Positions 1-7,992 of a stretch of 35,290 nucleotides of DNA are shown in pieces (position 1 is the stretch's first letter; the number at the start of each line of letters is the position of its first letter). The position numbers and the translations under genes were made by a program. The notes beneath the pieces were generated by a model that was not told where the DNA came from, made no database searches, and was given only the letters and a program-made list of their open reading frames with translations. The DNA lies in IMG/VR virus record IMGVR_UViG_3300033143_002548, positions 1-35,290 of that record, one strand, 5' to 3'. The DNA comes from a virus.

Positions 1-105
1 CAACGGCGCATGCAACCATTCCCGCGCCTCACGCAAGCCGCCGCCATACGTGGCCAGCAACACATCCACGAGGGAATACAGCCAATCTATTCCGCCGCTT
101 GTGCG
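1..105 (-). CDS. Tail assembly chaperone, frameshift extension (T-like), partial
   Basis: This is the second half of a gpG/gpGT-type tail chaperone. It is reached by a -1 shift out of the frame of the gene at 87-587 and is open through the left edge. After the shift the peptide contains DWLYSLVDVLLATYGGG and then REWLHAPL. A Trp-Leu-His segment of this kind is common in the downstream chaperone frame of siphophages and Mu-like phages. There is no convincing independent start codon. In lambda, the extended product recruits tail-tube subunits to the tape measure protein. The sequence shows an open frame and a slippery site; the function is inferred from family and position. Confidence 0.7.
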
Positions 106-587
106 TTTGGGTCCGCGAGCCCCTCGGCGACCGCGGTCGCGTTGATCTTCGCCATCTGCCCCGAAATCGCGTCTGACAGCTCGTTGATGTCGGCCATGTC
201 AATCGTGGCGGTGAACAGAAGCACGGCACGCGTGAACGCATCGCGGTCGCCGAGAATAGAAATCAAGCGCGGGTCCGCTTGGTGGATGCACACGTACAAC
301 GTCTCGAAAAGATCGTCGATGCCGATGGCTGTTTCGACGGCAACCCCGTCCGCACCTTGCGCTCCGATGTCCACGCGTGCCAGCGGAGAATCGATCTTAC
401 GCAGGAGGTACAGCGTGTGCGCCCCCATGCGCGGGATGTGGTACTTGCCGCCGCAAACCGAAACTCCGCCGTCGTCATCGAATAGCGCATCGTTCGCCGC
501 GTCGGCCAACGTTGCCGCGTCGCCGTCGCGCATTTCCTTGACCGTTGCCAAACTTTGCGCCGCCGCCCTGTCACCTGCTATGCTCAT
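87..587 (-). CDS. Tail assembly chaperone (gpG-like), 166 aa
   Basis: This is a putative tail assembly chaperone that would act with its frameshifted longer form to bring tail-tube protein onto the tape measure during tail assembly. The length, the N-terminal MSIAGD start, the mid-region Leu/Ile-rich helices (GAHTLYLLRKIDSPLARVD) and the acidic helical C-terminus fit this family. So does its place after the tail completion and tube genes. The last codons carry the CCCAAAC slippery site. It follows the 101-aa gene by a 45-nt gap. The identification rests mainly on position and the frameshift signal. Confidence 0.7.
   Translation of the reverse strand: MSIAGDRAAAQSLATVKEMRDGDAATLADAANDALFDDDGGVSVCGGKYHIPRMGAHTLYLLRKIDSPLARVDIGAQGADGVAVETAIGIDDLFETLYVCIHQADPRLISILGDRDAFTRAVLLFTATIDMADINELSDAISGQMAKINATAVAEGLADPNAQAAE
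105..111 (-). promoter_or_regulatory. -1 ribosomal slippery heptamer CCCAAAC
   Basis: The minus strand reads C CCA AAC in phase with the 87-587 gene, a perfect X XXY YYZ heptamer. It lies 15 nt before that gene's TAG stop (89-87). A -1 slip re-pairs CCA/AAC as CCC/AAA and enters the frame that continues off the left edge. Position near the end of the upstream chaperone frame and shift direction match the conserved programmed frameshift of lambda G/GT. No downstream pseudoknot was evaluated. Confidence 0.75.
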
Positions 588-632
588 GTGGTGTCTCCTT
601 GTTTTGTCTTTTGTTTTTCGCCGCGTTTTCCG

Positions 633-938
633 TCAACCCTGCGACACGTCGTCCGATTCTTCTTTCGTCCTCACCTCGTCGTCACCCATGCGCAGCAACA
701 TTTTCCGACACGTCTCGTATTGCGTGATGCCGTCCGTGCCGCGCCGGTAGTCGTCAATCACGCCCGAATCCGGGATGAGGAAGTACCATTTCGTCACCCA
801 ACGCCCGCGAATCCGCACGACCTCGACGCCGTCCAGCATCTCGCCGTCTTCGCGGTAGAGTTTCGTGGCAAGCGGCAACTCGGATGTGCCAAACCGGATC
901 GGGGCCTGCCGTTCTTGTGTTGTGTTTTCTGCCGTCAT
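633..938 (-). CDS. Small tail-region protein, 101 aa
   Basis: Not recognised as a named family. The protein is soluble and charged, with no signal or membrane segment. A strong ribosome-binding stretch (AAGGAGAAAGAGAAC) precedes the ATG at 938. It lies between the tube-like gene and the tail chaperone, so it is probably a virion or tail-assembly component. The central part (RIRGRWVTKWYFLIPDSGVIDDY) looks like a beta-rich core. A role in tail-tube assembly is inference from position only. Confidence 0.6.
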   Translation of the reverse strand: MTAENTTQERQAPIRFGTSELPLATKLYREDGEMLDGVEVVRIRGRWVTKWYFLIPDSGVIDDYRRGTDGITQYETCRKMLLRMGDDEVRTKEESDDVSQG

Positions 939-982
939 GTTCTCTTTCTCCTTCTTGTGTTCTCGTCTTGCGTTGCGCGGAC

Positions 983-1339
983 CTAGCTGCCCAGATTCGG
1001 GTAGTACGTCCCCTCGAATGAGATTTGCCTGTAGTCACCGAATTTCTTCTCGTTGCTCGCCCGGTGAACGTAGATGCTGTCGCCGGTTGTTTGCAACGTG
1101 ATCGCCGTCCCGTTGCCCACGTTGCCATGCGGGGCCGACGTTTCGAGTTCCGCCCGGAACAGATACGTCCCGCGCACGGCCTTGACGCCAGCGTTGTAAT
1201 ACTCAACAGCCGCAATGTTGCCGTTGCCGCGCCGGGCCTCCCGCATCTCAGCCGACTCTTCGGCTGTCACGGATTGCACGAGGCCCCATGTTTCGTCGGT
1301 GGTGCCGAATTCCAGTTTGCTGTCACCTATTCTGCTCAT
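983..1339 (-). CDS. Putative major tail tube protein, 118 aa
   Basis: A small beta-rich protein placed exactly where the tail tube gene is expected, after the tail terminator-like gene and before the tail chaperone. A very strong purine-rich ribosome-binding site (GGGGGAGGGGTGAAAT) precedes the ATG at 1339, as expected for an abundant structural protein. Alternating hydrophilic and aromatic strands end in EGTYYPNLGS. It is shorter than lambda gpV (246 aa) but within range of compact tube proteins. The assignment comes from context and shape, not from a recognised motif. Confidence 0.5.
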   Translation of the reverse strand: MSRIGDSKLEFGTTDETWGLVQSVTAEESAEMREARRGNGNIAAVEYYNAGVKAVRGTYLFRAELETSAPHGNVGNGTAITLQTTGDSIYVHRASNEKKFGDYRQISFEGTYYPNLGS

Positions 1340-1367
1340 ATTTCACCCCTCCCCCTTCTGTGTTTCC

Positions 1368-1865
1368 TTATCGCGACGGGCGCACAAGAAGCTGCACGTC
1401 CAGACTGCGGTCGTATAGTTTTGTCCCCGTGCTCTCGTCGTATGGCGTCCCGTCACATTCCGCGTGCTCGCACGTCAATTCAGAGCCCGCCGCTTGCGCC
1501 GCGACGGTGTCATTGATCTGACTCGGCAAGTCCGTGAGCTGCCCGAATCCGCGCATGTAGCCGAAGATCGCGGCCACGACGCTCTTGTCCGGGTCGTCGG
1601 CTTGGTATGTCAGTGCCGTCATTGTGATGCCGCCCCGGTACCATCCCGTCCGGCTGGTCGCCTCCGTGAAATCTCTGGCGTACAGAACAAGGCTCGGCGG
1701 GGTGACGCCCTTGTTGAACGACAACACGCGCTTGATGTTCGCCTTGCGCGTTGCGTCATCGGCGCCGTACATGAGCGCAACGAGTCCGGACACCGCCCGA
1801 AGAATTTCAAGCGCCGCCGCTTCGACCCGCCATTCCACATCCAATTTCTGTACTGTGTCGGCCAT
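1368..1865 (-). CDS. Putative tail terminator / neck protein (gpU-like), 165 aa
   Basis: The protein starts with an N-terminal helix (VEWRVEAAALEILRAVSGLVALMYG) and continues with beta segments. That pattern is common in lambda gpU/HK97 gp10-type tail terminators, which cap the tail tube. It lies between a gp10-like protein and the tube-like protein. The ATG at 1865 follows GAGGTAGAAACG. Cysteines in SELTCEHAEC might bind a metal or form a disulfide. The call is mainly positional. Confidence 0.5.
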   Translation of the reverse strand: MADTVQKLDVEWRVEAAALEILRAVSGLVALMYGADDATRKANIKRVLSFNKGVTPPSLVLYARDFTEATSRTGWYRGGITMTALTYQADDPDKSVVAAIFGYMRGFGQLTDLPSQINDTVAAQAAGSELTCEHAECDGTPYDESTGTKLYDRSLDVQLLVRPSR

Positions 1866-1870
1866 CGTTT

Positions 1871-2395
1871 CTACCTCGCAAACCCGCCAAGCGAATGTCT
1901 ATACGTGCCGCGCAACCGTTCCATCGCCCGAGACTGTTCTTGTGCAAGCGCGGCTTGCGGCCAGTTGGGATGATTCTTGATCCGCATGATGTACGGCACG
2001 CTGTTTGACATTGTGATGCTGGGGTTCTGCGGGTTGTGCGACGCGTCAAGGACTCCGCCCTCATTCCAATTCGGGTGGCGGCTGTACACGCTGCGCACGC
2101 CCAACGCCGCCGCCGCGTTTTTCCAACCCGCCCGCGCCCGGCCAGCATTCACGCGGACCGTATAGGGCTCGGCCGGAATCCAACGCTTGCCGCCACCGCG
2201 CACAGAAATCAAGCGGTAATTGCGCACAAGGATCTTGTACGGCATGACAGGCGTATGCCACGCCAACGCCTGCAAGAGCTTGCGGCCTTGGAACCGCACG
2301 AAGTCCCGCGCCGCGTTGCCCGACCGACGCTTGATCTGCAACCACTGCGAAAAGTAGCGGTTCATATCCCACGCCATCTTGATGCCGTCGCTCAC
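1871..2395 (-). CDS. HK97 gp10-like minor tail / tail completion protein, 174 aa
   Basis: A basic protein containing a stretch typical of HK97-gp10-like tail completion proteins: ARAGWKNAAAALG, followed by a late NSVPYIMRIKNHP segment (Val-Pro-Tyr plus ligand-like loop). Such proteins sit at the tail/neck interface. The start is GTG at 2395, 2 nt after the TAA of the previous gene; an internal ATG at codon 7 is a possible alternative. Neighbours on both sides are neck and tail completion candidates, which supports the call. Confidence 0.55.
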   Translation of the reverse strand: MSDGIKMAWDMNRYFSQWLQIKRRSGNAARDFVRFQGRKLLQALAWHTPVMPYKILVRNYRLISVRGGGKRWIPAEPYTVRVNAGRARAGWKNAAAALGVRSVYSRHPNWNEGGVLDASHNPQNPSITMSNSVPYIMRIKNHPNWPQAALAQEQSRAMERLRGTYRHSLGGFAR

Positions 2396-2397
2396 GA

Positions 2398-2742
2398 TTA
2401 TCGTTCCCCCGCGTTGTAATCCGCGAACTCGCTGCCGAAATCCATGCGCACGCCAACGTCAAGCGCGTCGGTCGCCGACCTCAGCAGCCGCTGGTTCGTG
2501 CCGTCCACGCTGACAACGGTGTCGTCATCCGGGACCGAAGTCCAATCCCCGAGACATGACATGACGGAGAAGTCGTAGACGCCTTGCAAGCCCGCCGCGA
2601 CCACCTCTTGACTCGTCAAGAAATTGCCCTTGATGCCGTCAACAGTGTCGCCCCCGGAGATCAACGCAACGGGATCGCCCTCGATCAACCCTTCAAGGTT
2701 CTCCTTGGCAAGCGCCTTGTCCGGCGTGTGCGTGGCCGTCAT
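2398..2742 (-). CDS. Putative head-tail joining protein, 114 aa
   Basis: A short beta-rich protein with a pattern like lambda gpFII-type joining proteins: GVYDFSVMSCLGDWTSVPDDDTVVSVDG, then a second strand pair, listed here only by its key residues and not in full. The ATG at 2742 overlaps the preceding TGA (ATGA). Position between the peptidase-like gene and the gp10-like protein fits a neck component that attaches tails to filled heads. No catalytic motif is visible. The function is inferred from gene order and fold-like pattern. Confidence 0.45.
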   Translation of the reverse strand: MTATHTPDKALAKENLEGLIEGDPVALISGGDTVDGIKGNFLTSQEVVAAGLQGVYDFSVMSCLGDWTSVPDDDTVVSVDGTNQRLLRSATDALDVGVRMDFGSEFADYNAGER

Positions 2743-3446
2743 GATGGAACCCCTATGGTCTCTCCGGTCAAGGCGCGCATGTGTGTTTCCTGTAGCCACA
2801 ACGCACGCTTGAGCCCGAAATAGAGCCACATCGGCGTTGTCTGGTCGGCAACGATCATCTCACCCAACAGCAGGCCCTCGCGCCACACCCATGCCGGAAC
2901 CCGGTGCGCCACGAATTCGCAGCAGGTCCGCCTGTCCCGCGATATCGACTTGATCCCCACGCCGCGCCCGAACAGCACGAACCCGATATTGCGAAACACC
3001 TGAACCTTGCCGTATTCGTAGTCACGCGCCTCTTGATAGCAGTCATGCCGTGCCCGTTCGGAATGCGCCGGGTAGTGCGGGATGTCGAGAAAGACCAGCC
3101 GCTTGCCTTCCGCCTGGTTTTCGTAGTCGTCTTGCCCTTCCTGTGGGTTCATGCCGATCCACGCGAACAGCTTGGCCACCGGACACGGGCCACGCACGCC
3201 GCTCTTGCCGTTGTGCTTCTTCCAATGCGATTCCCAATACCACTGCCCGTCGGCGTCGTCGATCTGTAGCCCGCAATGTTGTAGCGTCCACGCCCGGCCT
3301 TCGCATTCCGCACCGGGCCATTCGGGGAGCAGGGGGACGCCATGCCGGGCACGGTGCCGTTCTGACTTGCGCCAGAATTGCTTTTGGCCCCACCGGATCA
3401 AGGCCGATGATCCGTGGTCATGCGTCGATGTGAAAAACGCTCTCAT
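2739..3446 (-). CDS. Possible cysteine peptidase / endolysin-like protein, 235 aa
   Basis: The N-terminus has HDHGSSALIRWGQ, and near residues 173-181 there is RTCCEFVAH. An early His plus a late Cys in a C-E/S-F-V-A context resembles permuted NlpC/P60 (YiiX-like) peptidases, which cleave peptide or amide bonds in cell walls. The usual CSE motif is CCE here. The gene follows a holin-like gene and a tiny gene with 4-nt overlaps (start ATG 3446), as a lysis cassette would. No signal peptide is seen. This is a suggestion, not an identification. Confidence 0.35.
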   Translation of the reverse strand: MRAFFTSTHDHGSSALIRWGQKQFWRKSERHRARHGVPLLPEWPGAECEGRAWTLQHCGLQIDDADGQWYWESHWKKHNGKSGVRGPCPVAKLFAWIGMNPQEGQDDYENQAEGKRLVFLDIPHYPAHSERARHDCYQEARDYEYGKVQVFRNIGFVLFGRGVGIKSISRDRRTCCEFVAHRVPAWVWREGLLLGEMIVADQTTPMWLYFGLKRALWLQETHMRALTGETIGVPS

Positions 3447-3631
3447 GTTTTGCTGCCGTCCGATCCGCGTTGGATAACGTCGTGCGCCTCTTTCGCCTTA
3501 TCCGCCCAATCCTGCTGCGCGTCGCCAAAGTGCGGATATGGCGGGTGGTGGCGTAGCGCGTTCTCTGTCTTCACCTGCCTCGATTCGAGTCCGAGAATCA
3601 GGTCAAGCAAAAGCGATTGCGAATCTTTCAT
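3443..3631 (-). CDS. Small hypothetical protein, 62 aa
   Basis: Unrecognised. The ATG at 3631 overlaps the stop of the holin-like gene (ATGA), and its own stop overlaps the next start, so it belongs to the coupled trio 3912-2739. It is hydrophilic and probably helical at the N-terminus (DSQSLLLDLILGLESRQ), with no membrane segment. It may be a lysis accessory protein, but nothing in the sequence shows that. Confidence 0.55.
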   Translation of the reverse strand: MKDSQSLLLDLILGLESRQVKTENALRHHPPYPHFGDAQQDWADKAKEAHDVIQRGSDGSKT

Positions 3632-3912
3632 TGCCCGCCCCCGCCGGCGAAGACGTGAAGCCGCACCCATTCAAGGATCGCCAAAGCAATCGCGCCGACT
3701 CCAGCGCCCGAGATGCCCGCGACCGCTGGCGCTCGCACCTTCTTGTACAGCCGGTCGATGTCGGTCTTGTTCTCCGAGCCCAACGCGCAGCCATGCACCT
3801 TGATGCCGCTGATATCCGTCTTGACTGTCGCCATATCGTCCTTGAGTGTAAGCACGCGCTCGTCAATCCGGATCAAGGTCTCGTTCATGCCGCGAAATTC
3901 TTTGTCAGTCAT
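3628..3912 (-). CDS. Holin / XhlA-like membrane protein, 94 aa
   Basis: Residues 8-60 form a heptad-like coiled coil (LIRIDERVLTLKDDMATVKTD). They are followed by one hydrophobic segment at about 65-87 (AGISGAGVGAIALAILEWV) and a short polar tail. This coiled-coil-plus-single-TM layout is known from XhlA/hemolysin-type phage lysis proteins and some holins. The ATG at 3912 overlaps the upstream stop. The next two genes are coupled and may include the lytic enzyme. The membrane anchor is directly visible; the lysis role is inferred. Confidence 0.55.
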   Translation of the reverse strand: MTDKEFRGMNETLIRIDERVLTLKDDMATVKTDISGIKVHGCALGSENKTDIDRLYKKVRAPAVAGISGAGVGAIALAILEWVRLHVFAGGGGQ

Positions 3913-4340
3913 CGCCCCACGCCCCCTATGTCAACCGCCGCCGCATTCGTACTCACCGGCAACAGTCCCGCAACCCGTTCGGCTTGATCCTTGGTCAACA
4001 CCACGCCCACCACGGCAAACTGATTCGTCATATCCGCAACCGTCGGTGCTTCAACCATGCCCTTGTGAGGGCACCACGTCCGCCCGTTGTTCCAGAACGG
4101 GAATATCTTTAGGGCCTTGCCGGTATAGCAGAACCGCCATGAGTATTTTCGCTGAGACAACAACGCCTTGTTGATAGGCATTTGCACGAAGGCCGTCACA
4201 TTCGTAGTCGCCGCGATCCGGTCTTTCATCGGCACGGGCGGCGCGCTGTTCGTGAGCGCTGGCTCGTCCGACATCTGAGCCCCCGCCACCACCGCGCCAG
4301 CAAGAAGAATAGCCGCCGTCAGTTTGCCGTGATTGTGCAT
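3909..4340 (-). CDS. Exported protein of unknown function, 143 aa
   Basis: The N-terminus is a clear Sec-type signal: basic MHNHGK, hydrophobic LTAAILLAGAVVAGA, then a likely cleavage after AGA. The mature part is polar, with a WNNGRTWCPHKGMVE segment and two Cys. It is the last of seven consecutive exported-protein genes. The start at 4340 lies 22 nt inside the end of the upstream gene. Function unknown; it may be periplasmic or surface-exposed. Confidence 0.6.
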   Translation of the reverse strand: MHNHGKLTAAILLAGAVVAGAQMSDEPALTNSAPPVPMKDRIAATTNVTAFVQMPINKALLSQRKYSWRFCYTGKALKIFPFWNNGRTWCPHKGMVEAPTVADMTNQFAVVGVVLTKDQAERVAGLLPVSTNAAAVDIGGVGR

Positions 4341-5719
4341 GCCTTGTTGTCCACCATGTTGGTTATTGCCGCCGCCCCTACGCCCGTGGGTGCCGCGTCG
4401 TCGCCTGCAATTGCGATCGTCATGTTTGTTGCGCCGCTCACGTCAAGGTCCACGAGGATGTTGTCCACGCTGGTCGTCGTCATGCCACAGTGCCCGCAAT
4501 CCGTGTTGAACCCGTGCATGGTGTTCGCGGAGAAAAAGCCGTTGCTGCTGAGGTATTGCAACGAGGATGACGTGCAGGTCCATATTGCAAGCGTGGTACT
4601 CTCGTTTGTGGCCGTCGAAAAGTCGTTGGTCAGCGCCGCGCAGCCACCATAGATACTCTCGGCAGTCGTGCATAGCGGCGGGATGTCGAGGATCTGCGTG
4701 TCCCTCAACAGCGAGCAGTTTTCCGCGAAATTCAGGAGCGTCGTCACCTTGTCCATGTTGCCGTTCCAGCCCGTCAGGTTCAGGTTGGTCATGCCGCTGT
4801 TCCCCGTAACCACCGAAGAACAGTTTTCCACATTGGTCGGCACCCATGTCGAAAGATCCAATTGCGGCAGGTCAATGTTGCCGCCTAAACACCCCGCCAA
4901 CGTTTCCGCTTTGCCTATGTCGAGGTTCGCAACCTCACAATTGGTCATGTCTGTAGAGCCCAGCCAATTCACGAACGTTACCACATCAGCAACGTCCAAG
5001 TTGTTCGCGAGCATTTCGAGTATCCCTGTGTTAAAAAACATTTCATACACCGTCACGCAAGAGCCCATGTCCCACAGCTCAATGGGCATTTCGGCTAGCT
5101 TTGTCGATGCCTTTGCCATACGAAGGAACGATGCGACGTTGCTTACATCCCAATACCTAGACGCCACGCTGACGAGCTTGGCGCAATCCCTGATCCCTTC
5201 CTGCCACGACGTTACCCCGCCCATTTCGGCGGTACCCGCAATGTTGGTGAGTTCGTCGCAGTTGTAGAATCCACGATAGAAGCTCTTCCACCCCACGTCG
5301 CCAAGGTTTGCCACGCTAACGAGCATATTCCGCATGGCCCCGGCGTTGAAATAGATGCGTTCAAACGTGCCCTTGATGGTAATCGTGTACGTACCCGCGC
5401 CGGAATAGCTGTTGGTGAAATCCGCATCATTCCACGCGGAGAAGGCTTGATCCCCGCCGCCGTCGCCCCAGTCGATTGTCCCGCTGTACGTACTGCCATT
5501 GACCGTCGGGATGTACACCGCGTCAGTGTTCGGCACCGTCCAGACCATTACGAAGTCCGTATTGACCGCAGCCGCCCATGAGTATGTCCGGTTGCCGTCA
5601 ACTACTGAGCTCCACGTTCCGCCGCCCCATGTGCCGAGCACGTTGTCAACAGCACCCGCGCCCGTGGCGGCCAGCAGCACAATGATTCCCGCAGCTATGA
5701 TCGTGCGCGCCTTCACCAT
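4319..5719 (-). CDS. Exported BspA-type (DUF285-like) leucine-rich repeat protein, 466 aa
   Basis: A signal peptide (MVKARTIIAAGIIVLLAATGAGA) is followed by a beta domain with the IDWGDGGGDQ signature and TYTITIKG. That combination is typical of the N-terminal domain of bacterial BspA-like surface proteins. From about residue 135 onward come short Leu/Asn-rich repeats (FYNCDELTNIAG, WDVSNVASFLRMAKASTKL, LDLSTWVPTNVENCSSV) of the DUF285 type. The C-terminal NILVDLDVSGATNMTI motif is also usual in that family. Such proteins are extracellular adhesins or fibres. It overlaps the previous gene by 7 nt. Whether it is in the virion or on the host surface cannot be told. Confidence 0.75.
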   Translation of the reverse strand: MVKARTIIAAGIIVLLAATGAGAVDNVLGTWGGGTWSSVVDGNRTYSWAAAVNTDFVMVWTVPNTDAVYIPTVNGSTYSGTIDWGDGGGDQAFSAWNDADFTNSYSGAGTYTITIKGTFERIYFNAGAMRNMLVSVANLGDVGWKSFYRGFYNCDELTNIAGTAEMGGVTSWQEGIRDCAKLVSVASRYWDVSNVASFLRMAKASTKLAEMPIELWDMGSCVTVYEMFFNTGILEMLANNLDVADVVTFVNWLGSTDMTNCEVANLDIGKAETLAGCLGGNIDLPQLDLSTWVPTNVENCSSVVTGNSGMTNLNLTGWNGNMDKVTTLLNFAENCSLLRDTQILDIPPLCTTAESIYGGCAALTNDFSTATNESTTLAIWTCTSSSLQYLSSNGFFSANTMHGFNTDCGHCGMTTTSVDNILVDLDVSGATNMTIAIAGDDAAPTGVGAAAITNMVDNKACTITAN

Positions 5720-7074
5720 AGTATCCAGTTCGTTGTTCCGGGCGGGTCAACGCAATACCAGCCGTTGCTGCCGCTTGTGTGCGTGCCGATAGACATGACG
5801 ATATTGCTGCCGCCAGTCGTAATGGTTTCGGTGCCAAGGTCTTGCACGTTCGAGATAGACCCGTCGCCCATGTCCCATCCATACTCGGGCTGCCAAAGCG
5901 CAATTGCCGTCCCGTTACTCGACAGGATTACGGCTCCCCCAGCAGGTACGCTTACGTCAACCGAATCCGCCGCGTCGCCGTGTTCGACCGCGTTTGTGCC
6001 CATCACTCGCAGGTAGCACGTAGCGTCGATATTGTCATTATTTGGTCGCAGCTTGATACTCCCCTTGCCGTCAAGGTCTTGATCAGAGATGTCGAGCTCC
6101 AGCGCGGTGAACTTGCAATCGCCAAGGTTCGTGAGCCCGAACCCGCCCGCGTCCATCGTCGCTTCAAGCGTGTCCCCGTCTACATTGTAGTATCGCGTCT
6201 GCGCGTCGTTTGTCGCGCCTTCAACCGCCGTCATCTCATCCGCCGTCGCGTAGTTCAAGCTCGTGTTCAGGTTCGGCGTGTGCAAGCTCGTGTCAATCGA
6301 CCCGCCTCCAACGGTGTAGAGCGTCACGGCCCCGCCGGTCCGCACGGCGTAGTACAGCACACCAAGATACCATGACGAGTCCCGCGTGCTGTTCGTGTTC
6401 AGCTTGCAGTTCAGGTCGAACGGCAGCATCACGGTCGTCATGCGTGAAGACGGGGTGCTCGTGCACAGCACGTTCGTCGTTGTGCCGTCGGACTCGATTA
6501 GTTCTCCATATTGCATGGAGTTGCCGCCACCGGATTTGAACGCGTGCAAGTGGAACGTGTAGTTCCCTGCGGGGATGAAGCCCTGCACAGGGTTGGTGTA
6601 GAAGTACGCGCCGATCAGGTTGGTCCCGCCGTTGTCCGTGCTCAACGCCGTCGCGTTTGTCCACTGCAACGCCGGGATTGTGTCAACCATCGACCCCGCG
6701 CCTGTCAACACAGGATGTTCGTTCGTCGATCCGTAAATCTGCTGCGCCACCACACTCAGGATCCTGTCGTTCACGTCGTCCGACCGCATGAGTTGACTGT
6801 CGGCGTAGAGCCCGCTGTCGTTCGTCGAGTACGCCTTGTCAAGATAGACCGCCCCGCCGTTCGTCAAGGTCTCCCCGGCAATGTCCATCGTGCCCGCAAG
6901 CGTGTCACCGCTGACTTGGTAATAGTCGCCCGTCGCGCCCTCGAGGACGATGATGCGGTCCTCGTTTCCCGCGCCTTCCGCTATGCCGTTGACGATTGAG
7001 TCCGCGCACAAGCCAACCGGCCAAACCGCACACCGCGCCGCAATCGCGAAGACAATTATTTGCCGCTTGCACAT
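5713..7074 (-). CDS. Exported fibre-like protein with GDTLxxTMD repeats, 453 aa
   Basis: The N-terminus (MCKRQIIVFAIAARCAVWPVGLCA) looks like a signal sequence. Two copies of a motif, EGATGDYYQVSGDTLAGTMD and EGATNDAQTRYYNVDGDTL, are followed by GG and LTNLG. That is the style of phage tail-fibre stalk repeats. The C-terminus is Gly/Thr/Asn-rich beta sequence. The ATG at 7074 follows GGGGGAAGTGAT and lies just after the TGA of the upstream gene. It is probably a beta-helical or trimeric extracellular fibre. A fibre protein with a Sec signal is unusual for phages. Confidence 0.65.
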   Translation of the reverse strand: MCKRQIIVFAIAARCAVWPVGLCADSIVNGIAEGAGNEDRIIVLEGATGDYYQVSGDTLAGTMDIAGETLTNGGAVYLDKAYSTNDSGLYADSQLMRSDDVNDRILSVVAQQIYGSTNEHPVLTGAGSMVDTIPALQWTNATALSTDNGGTNLIGAYFYTNPVQGFIPAGNYTFHLHAFKSGGGNSMQYGELIESDGTTTNVLCTSTPSSRMTTVMLPFDLNCKLNTNSTRDSSWYLGVLYYAVRTGGAVTLYTVGGGSIDTSLHTPNLNTSLNYATADEMTAVEGATNDAQTRYYNVDGDTLEATMDAGGFGLTNLGDCKFTALELDISDQDLDGKGSIKLRPNNDNIDATCYLRVMGTNAVEHGDAADSVDVSVPAGGAVILSSNGTAIALWQPEYGWDMGDGSISNVQDLGTETITTGGSNIVMSIGTHTSGSNGWYCVDPPGTTNWILW

Positions 7075-7075
7075 A

Positions 7076-7588
7076 TCACTTCCCCCATCCGCAATCCGCC
7101 GCAAAGGTCCGAGCATCCCGACCGCATCCCGCAATCAAGCCCGGCATGCCCGTCAGCCGTGGCCATTCCTCGACGGTCAGGTCGATCGCGTCCACGGCGT
7201 CAATCATGTCGTCATAGGATATCCGCCCGTCAGCAATACGAGCGCGGCATTCTTCGCCGGTCAACCCGCACAACCGCGCCATGATGGACTCGACTTCCAA
7301 CTGGATCGCCATGCCGCCAACACCAATCTTGCGCCGGACGGCAATTCGGGTCGTGTAGAAATATCGCATCACGTCCGCGACGGCCTTGGCGTCCGCTGCG
7401 TCAAACGCCGTGCCCTCGTACATCTTGACGATCTCCGTGGCCATCACGCGGATGGTGCGGTCGTGCACTTGCTTGTCAGGTATCACGACACATAGCCGCT
7501 TGACGTTCTCCCACCGGGGCCGCTCGCCAAAGCACATCGAAGCAAACACCACACAAGCCGCCGCAAGGATTCCGATTTGGCTCCGCAT
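7076..7588 (-). CDS. Exported protein, 170 aa
   Basis: A signal-like N-terminus (MRSQIGILAAACVVFASMCFG) is followed by a helical soluble region with basic and acidic patches. It includes VIPDKQVHDRTIRVMATEIVKMYEG and a C-terminal RFAA/CG segment. I chose ATG 7588 because AGGGGGTGCGCT lies just upstream. An in-frame ATG at 7603 that overlaps the previous stop is the alternative. No known family was recognised. Unlike its neighbours it is not beta/Thr-rich, so it may be a periplasmic enzyme or adaptor instead of a fibre. Confidence 0.6.
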   Translation of the reverse strand: MRSQIGILAAACVVFASMCFGERPRWENVKRLCVVIPDKQVHDRTIRVMATEIVKMYEGTAFDAADAKAVADVMRYFYTTRIAVRRKIGVGGMAIQLEVESIMARLCGLTGEECRARIADGRISYDDMIDAVDAIDLTVEEWPRLTGMPGLIAGCGRDARTFAADCGWGK

Positions 7589-7599
7589 AGCGCACCCCC

Positions 7600-7992
7600 T
7601 CATTCAGGTTTGAACAGGTCGAGAATAATCCGCGTGAGCGTGTTGCTCGTCCACGACACCCGGACGCCGTGGTTTTCCGGCACCGCAATTTCACCGTTGC
7701 CGCTTGGCGTCACGATCCAGTCTTGCAGGTTCGTGGTTGCCGTTGTGCCCGTCGCCTCGATCTTGAACGCGTTCGTCGATGCGTCGAGGCGGTAGAATGT
7801 TGCAAGGTTTGACGCCACGGAGTCCGTATGGAACGACATTGCCTTGACGTACACCATGCCGTGATCCGTCTGCCACCACGTCCACGAGGTCGCCGTCATG
7901 TTGGTTTCGACCGATGTCTGCCAACCGGCCAAGGCCGCCCCGGCAACCGTCATCGCAAGAATCGCCGCAAGGATCATGAATGTGTTCCGCAT
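7600..7992 (-). CDS. Exported small beta-rich protein, 130 aa
   Basis: A textbook signal peptide (MRNTFMILAAILAMTVAGAALA, cleavage likely after ALA) precedes a beta-rich, Thr/Ser/Trp-containing mature part of about 108 residues (TSWTWWQTDHGMVYVKAM). The ATG at 7992 is fused to the upstream TAA (TAATG), indicating translational coupling. No family recognised. It lies in the middle of the exported-protein block and probably forms a small beta-sandwich. Confidence 0.65.
   Translation of the reverse strand: MRNTFMILAAILAMTVAGAALAGWQTSVETNMTATSWTWWQTDHGMVYVKAMSFHTDSVASNLATFYRLDASTNAFKIEATGTTATTNLQDWIVTPSGNGEIAVPENHGVRVSWTSNTLTRIILDLFKPE

Noticed and set aside
10-750. 246-codon plus-strand frame at the left edge
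   Set aside because: Antisense to the tail chaperone and 101-aa gene; Ser/Arg/Pro-rich without recognisable domains.
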